A stretch of DNA of 64,000 bases from Hymenobacter psoromatis (GTDB lineage Bacteria; Bacteroidota; Bacteroidia; Cytophagales; Hymenobacteraceae), in assembly GCF_020012125.1 (NCBI RefSeq), contig NZ_JAIFAG010000001.1:434001-498000 (forward strand). Reading direction: 5' to 3'. This document shows positions 61,634 to 64,000 of this stretch, one piece after another; the first letter of the stretch is position 1, and each line of letters opens with the position of its first letter. The notes below the pieces were generated by a model. That model worked only from the letters and a program-made list of their open reading frames with translations, had not been told where the DNA came from and ran no database searches. The translations under genes were made by a program, and so were the position numbers.

Positions 61634-62242
61634 TTACTTGCCGCCAAACATATAGGTCAGGTACAGTTGAAAAGCACCGTTGCGAACGGCATCGCTGTTG
61701 CTCGTATTTCCTTTGCTGATGTCGGTGAAACCCCCATTATAGCGCAGGCCAATGCCTGGGCCACTTGCAACCTGGTAACCCAAGCCAGCCGCATAGCCAA
61801 AGTCTACGCTTTTTATCTGGTCTTTAACGTCTTGGGATATTGATTGACCACTGACATCGACGGAAGCGTTAGCCGATGCCAAAAAGCCAATTTGTGGGCC
61901 AAGCTCAAAAAATAATCCCCCCGCGTTGATGTGCGCCAAAACTGGTACGTCAATGTAATTAAGCTTAAGCTTGCCGGTGTAATTGCTTCCGGTAGAATTA
62001 TCGGTAACCTTAGACCCTTTCATTGAAAACAATACTTCCGGCTGCACCGAGAAAGCATCGTTTACGGCAAAATTGGCGACCAAGCCACCATTGAAACCAA
62101 ACTTGTAATCGGCTCCGTCTGACCCTTTACCGGTAAAATTAGTTAGCGACGCCCCGGCTTTAATACCAAAATGAGCGCTCTGTGCCTGTGCGGTACCAGC
62201 TAACCCAACGGCCAATCCTAATAGTAAAAAAACTTTTTTCAT
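61634..62242 (-). CDS. PorT-like outer-membrane beta-barrel protein 2
   Basis: This is a 202-residue paralogue of the neighbouring barrels, with a signal peptide (MKKVFLLLGLAVGLAGTAQA) at ATG 62242; an in-frame start 18 codons upstream lacks support. It shares GIKAGASLTNFTG, FGFNGGLVANFAVND, QPEVLFSMKGSKV, YIDVPVLAHINAGGLFFELG and a C-terminal FQLYLTYMFGGK. It is more AT-rich than the other two copies. Confidence 0.88.
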   Translation of the reverse strand: MKKVFLLLGLAVGLAGTAQAQSAHFGIKAGASLTNFTGKGSDGADYKFGFNGGLVANFAVNDAFSVQPEVLFSMKGSKVTDNSTGSNYTGKLKLNYIDVPVLAHINAGGLFFELGPQIGFLASANASVDVSGQSISQDVKDQIKSVDFGYAAGLGYQVASGPGIGLRYNGGFTDISKGNTSNSDAVRNGAFQLYLTYMFGGK

Positions 62243-62350
62243 AAATGAGTTGAAAAAATGAAATGTGTGTGAATTGCTTAGCAAAGCTATTGCCAAAAAC
62301 CTGATGATTCACTTTTTAGTAAAATAGTATAATAAAATACCAAAAAATGA

Positions 62351-62384
62351 AAAAAGCCAGCTTCCACCAGGAAGCTGGCTTTTT
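62351..62384 (-). terminator. terminator after barrel gene 3
   Basis: AAAAAGCCAGCTTCC pairs exactly with GGAAGCTGGCTTTTT (15 bp, ACCA loop), just downstream of the gene at 62403-63104. Confidence 0.9.
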
Positions 62385-62402
62385 GAAAAGTCGGACAGAA
62401 AT

Positions 62403-63104
62403 CTAGCTTTTACCGCCAAACAGGTAGTGCACCTGTAACTGGAATACCCCGTTGTGGAAGTTGTTGCTGCCCTGAAGCGGGGCGCTACCGGTGCCGAAGC
62501 CATCCTTATATACATTCGAGAAGTCGCCGGTGTAGCGCAGGCCCAGGCCCAGGCCGCTGGTGAGCTGGTAGCCGATGCCGCCCACGTAGCCGACGCCTAC
62601 CGGCACGAGACGGTCGCGGGTGTTGAATACCGTCACTTCGTTCGGGCTACCCGCTTTGTCGCCCTGCGGGCGGAAAAACTCGCGGTCGCCGAGCGCAAAG
62701 CTAGCCTGCGGGCCCAGCTCGAAGAACAAGCCCTTGCCTTCCTCACCGGTGGTTACTTTGAACAGTACCGGCACGTCAATATAAGATAGGGTAGAGCGGT
62801 ACTGCTGGCCGTTGTAGGGGGCCAGCGAGTTGCCGGCGGAGTAGTTGGCCTGGTTAATAAAAGCGCCCTTCTGCGAGTACAGGCCCTCAATCTGAAGCGA
62901 GGTCATGTCCGAGAGACCATAATTGACGAGTACGCCGGCCGCGAAGCCCGGCTTGAAGCCCGTGTTGGAGCCGGTGTCGCCGCCGCCCGTGTAGGAGCTG
63001 AGGTTGAAGCCGCCTTTGACACCATATTTTAAAACGCCGCTTTGGGCGTGAGCAGCATCGGCCAAGCCGGTAAACAGAGCGAGGGAAAGCAGTAATTTTT
63101 TCAT
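62403..63104 (-). CDS. PorT-like outer-membrane beta-barrel protein 3
   Basis: This is a 233-residue member of the same family with a signal peptide (MKKLLLSLALFTGLADAAHA). It shares GVKGGFNLSSYTGGG, FKPGFAAGVLVNYGL, QIEGLYSQKGAFIN, YIDVPVLFKV, LFFELGPQAS and a final FQLQVHYLFGGKS. It is somewhat longer due to a loop around EFFRPQGDKAGSPNEV. It is the most upstream of the three barrels. Confidence 0.88.
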   Translation of the reverse strand: MKKLLLSLALFTGLADAAHAQSGVLKYGVKGGFNLSSYTGGGDTGSNTGFKPGFAAGVLVNYGLSDMTSLQIEGLYSQKGAFINQANYSAGNSLAPYNGQQYRSTLSYIDVPVLFKVTTGEEGKGLFFELGPQASFALGDREFFRPQGDKAGSPNEVTVFNTRDRLVPVGVGYVGGIGYQLTSGLGLGLRYTGDFSNVYKDGFGTGSAPLQGSNNFHNGVFQLQVHYLFGGKS

Positions 63105-63266
63105 GACAGAAAAATGGATTTATTCGCTCCTGGCCAGTTGAATGATAGAATAATGGGAGGAAACAGCCAGGATTTCGCCTTATACTAGCCAGGGTCGCGG
63201 GGGTTACAAAATGAATAAAATTCGGGCTTTTAATGGGAGCGCTTGCGAGGGCTCCGAAGCGGGGCG

Positions 63267-63274
63267 TAGCTTTG
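63267..63274 (+). promoter_or_regulatory. -7 box (TAGCTTTG) of the PagL-like gene
   Basis: TAGCTTTG is an exact TAnnTTTG match 19 bases before the GTG at 63294, supporting that start. Confidence 0.6.
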
Positions 63275-63293
63275 GAATTGGTTTGTGCAAGGC

Positions 63294-64000
63294 GTGATAC
63301 TTCGGTTTAAAGGGCGTTTGCAGCGCGTTAGTTTTTACTTAGTTATCGCCGCCTGGTGGAGCGGCGGCCTGCCGGGCCGGGCCCAAACCCTACCCCCCGC
63401 CGACTCGGTGAAAAGCGCGGCTCCGGCCAGTAAAATTATTTTTGGTGCCTATGCGCAGGGGGCCATCATTATCAGCCACACGCCGCCGGTGGCGCACCTG
63501 GTAGCCTCGCACCCCACGGGCTTTGAGCTGAACGCGCAGCACCAGACCACCGGGGCCGCGCCCTGGCACGGCTGGTATAAGTACCCCAAAGTGGGCCTGG
63601 CCCTGATTTACTACGACTTTCACAACCCTATCCTGGGCCAGAGCTACGCGGCCTCGGTGTATCTCAGCAAGGCCATCAGCCGCACGGCCCGCCACGACCT
63701 GAGCTTTCGGCTGGGTACGGGGCTGGCGTATTTTCCTCAGCACTACGACCTGTATACCAACCGGAAGAACAACTTCGTCAGCTCGGCGCTGAATGCCACG
63801 CTGCAATTCCGGCTGGAGTACGACCTGGCCTTGAGCCCGCACCTGGGCCTGCTGCTGGGGCTGGGCCTCAACCACTACTCCAACGGGGCCACGGCCAAGC
63901 CCAACTTTGGCATCAACCTGCCTACCCTGCTGCTGGGCTTCAACTACCACCAGTTGCGGCCGGTGCCCACGGCCCCGGCCCTGGCCCCCGACCCGGCCGA
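63294..64000 (+). CDS. PagL-like acyloxyacyl hydrolase (lipid A 3-O-deacylase family), 3'-truncated
   Basis: The reading frame is open to the window edge; 235 codons are visible. The GTG start gives a signal peptide (MILRFKGRLQRVSFYLVIAA...GRAQ). The beta-barrel body includes KVGLALIYYDFHNPILGQSY, RHDLSFRLGTGLAYF and LQFRLEYDLALSPHLGLLLG. The PagL-type active-site stretch LNHYSNGATAKPNFGINLPT carries the His-x-Ser pair. PagL-family enzymes remove an acyl chain from lipid A in the outer membrane. The activity here is inferred from motif. Confidence 0.78.
   Translation, partial: MILRFKGRLQRVSFYLVIAAWWSGGLPGRAQTLPPADSVKSAAPASKIIFGAYAQGAIIISHTPPVAHLVASHPTGFELNAQHQTTGAAPWHGWYKYPKVGLALIYYDFHNPILGQSYAASVYLSKAISRTARHDLSFRLGTGLAYFPQHYDLYTNRKNNFVSSALNATLQFRLEYDLALSPHLGLLLGLGLNHYSNGATAKPNFGINLPTLLLGFNYHQLRPVPTAPALAPDPA

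Overview
The window is a GC-rich chromosomal segment of a member of the Bacteroidota. It is most likely a Cytophagales bacterium of the Hymenobacter type. The evidence is a SusC/SusD pair with an ECF-sigma/FecR cassette, a T9SS-type C-terminal sorting domain, an IPExxxVDY-family protein, several Bacteroidota-style TAnnTTTG -7 promoter boxes close to start codons, and the high GC content. The genus is an inference. No rRNA, tRNA, CRISPR array, transposase, integrase or prophage gene was recognised.

Layout. 1-3.8 kb: nuoA-B-C-D-E of respiratory complex I on the minus strand, running off the left edge. 3.8-9 kb: a DUF4136 lipoprotein, two Uma2-family paralogues flanking a histidine-phosphatase-like gene, an AT-rich orphan gene and an ABC exporter. 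9.3-17 kb: an MFS transporter and three consecutive DUF3857/transglutaminase-like exported proteins. 17-21.4 kb: an AT-rich orphan, a helix-hairpin-helix/beta-barrel protein, a PorV-like barrel and yidD. 21.5-31 kb: a polysaccharide-utilisation-type locus in the order ECF sigma, FecR, SusC with an STN domain, SusD, LamG-like lipoprotein, GH130-like lipoprotein. 31-35.4 kb: a beta-propeller lipoprotein, lgt, an overlapping ECF sigma/probable anti-sigma pair, and a DUF433/PIN-like toxin-antitoxin pair. 35.5-44.4 kb: housekeeping genes nadE, rnc, fabF, acpP, pyk and rpsT, plus a T9SS cargo protein. 44.5-52.4 kb: YheT-like hydrolase, cupin, serine acetyltransferase and cysteine synthase, TspO-like protein, tpiA, DUF6150 protein, an OmpA-family lipoprotein split at an A9 tract, and prmA. 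52.4-58.1 kb: one gene for an exported protein of 1869 residues of unknown function. 58.1-64 kb: plsY, a GNAT acetyltransferase, an M20 dipeptidase, three PorT-like barrel paralogues each followed by a hairpin terminator, and a truncated PagL-like lipid A deacylase.

Non-coding structure is a strong theme. Many gaps hold long inverted repeats, some perfect over more than 30 bp. They include a family of about 100-bp REP/MITE-like palindromes with a shared core, and some arms run into the stop codons of neighbouring genes. A word of the form CCTACCCC/GGGGTAGG recurs across the window inside and outside genes. The most unusual items are the split OmpA lipoprotein, the giant envelope protein, the repeat families, the DUF3857 cluster in which two of three members lack the transglutaminase Cys and His, and the palindrome over the acpP promoter region.

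Many start codons were moved from TTG or upstream positions to an ATG (or once a GTG). The reasons are given per gene: a signal peptide, homology to a paralogue, or a promoter element covering the upstream codon.
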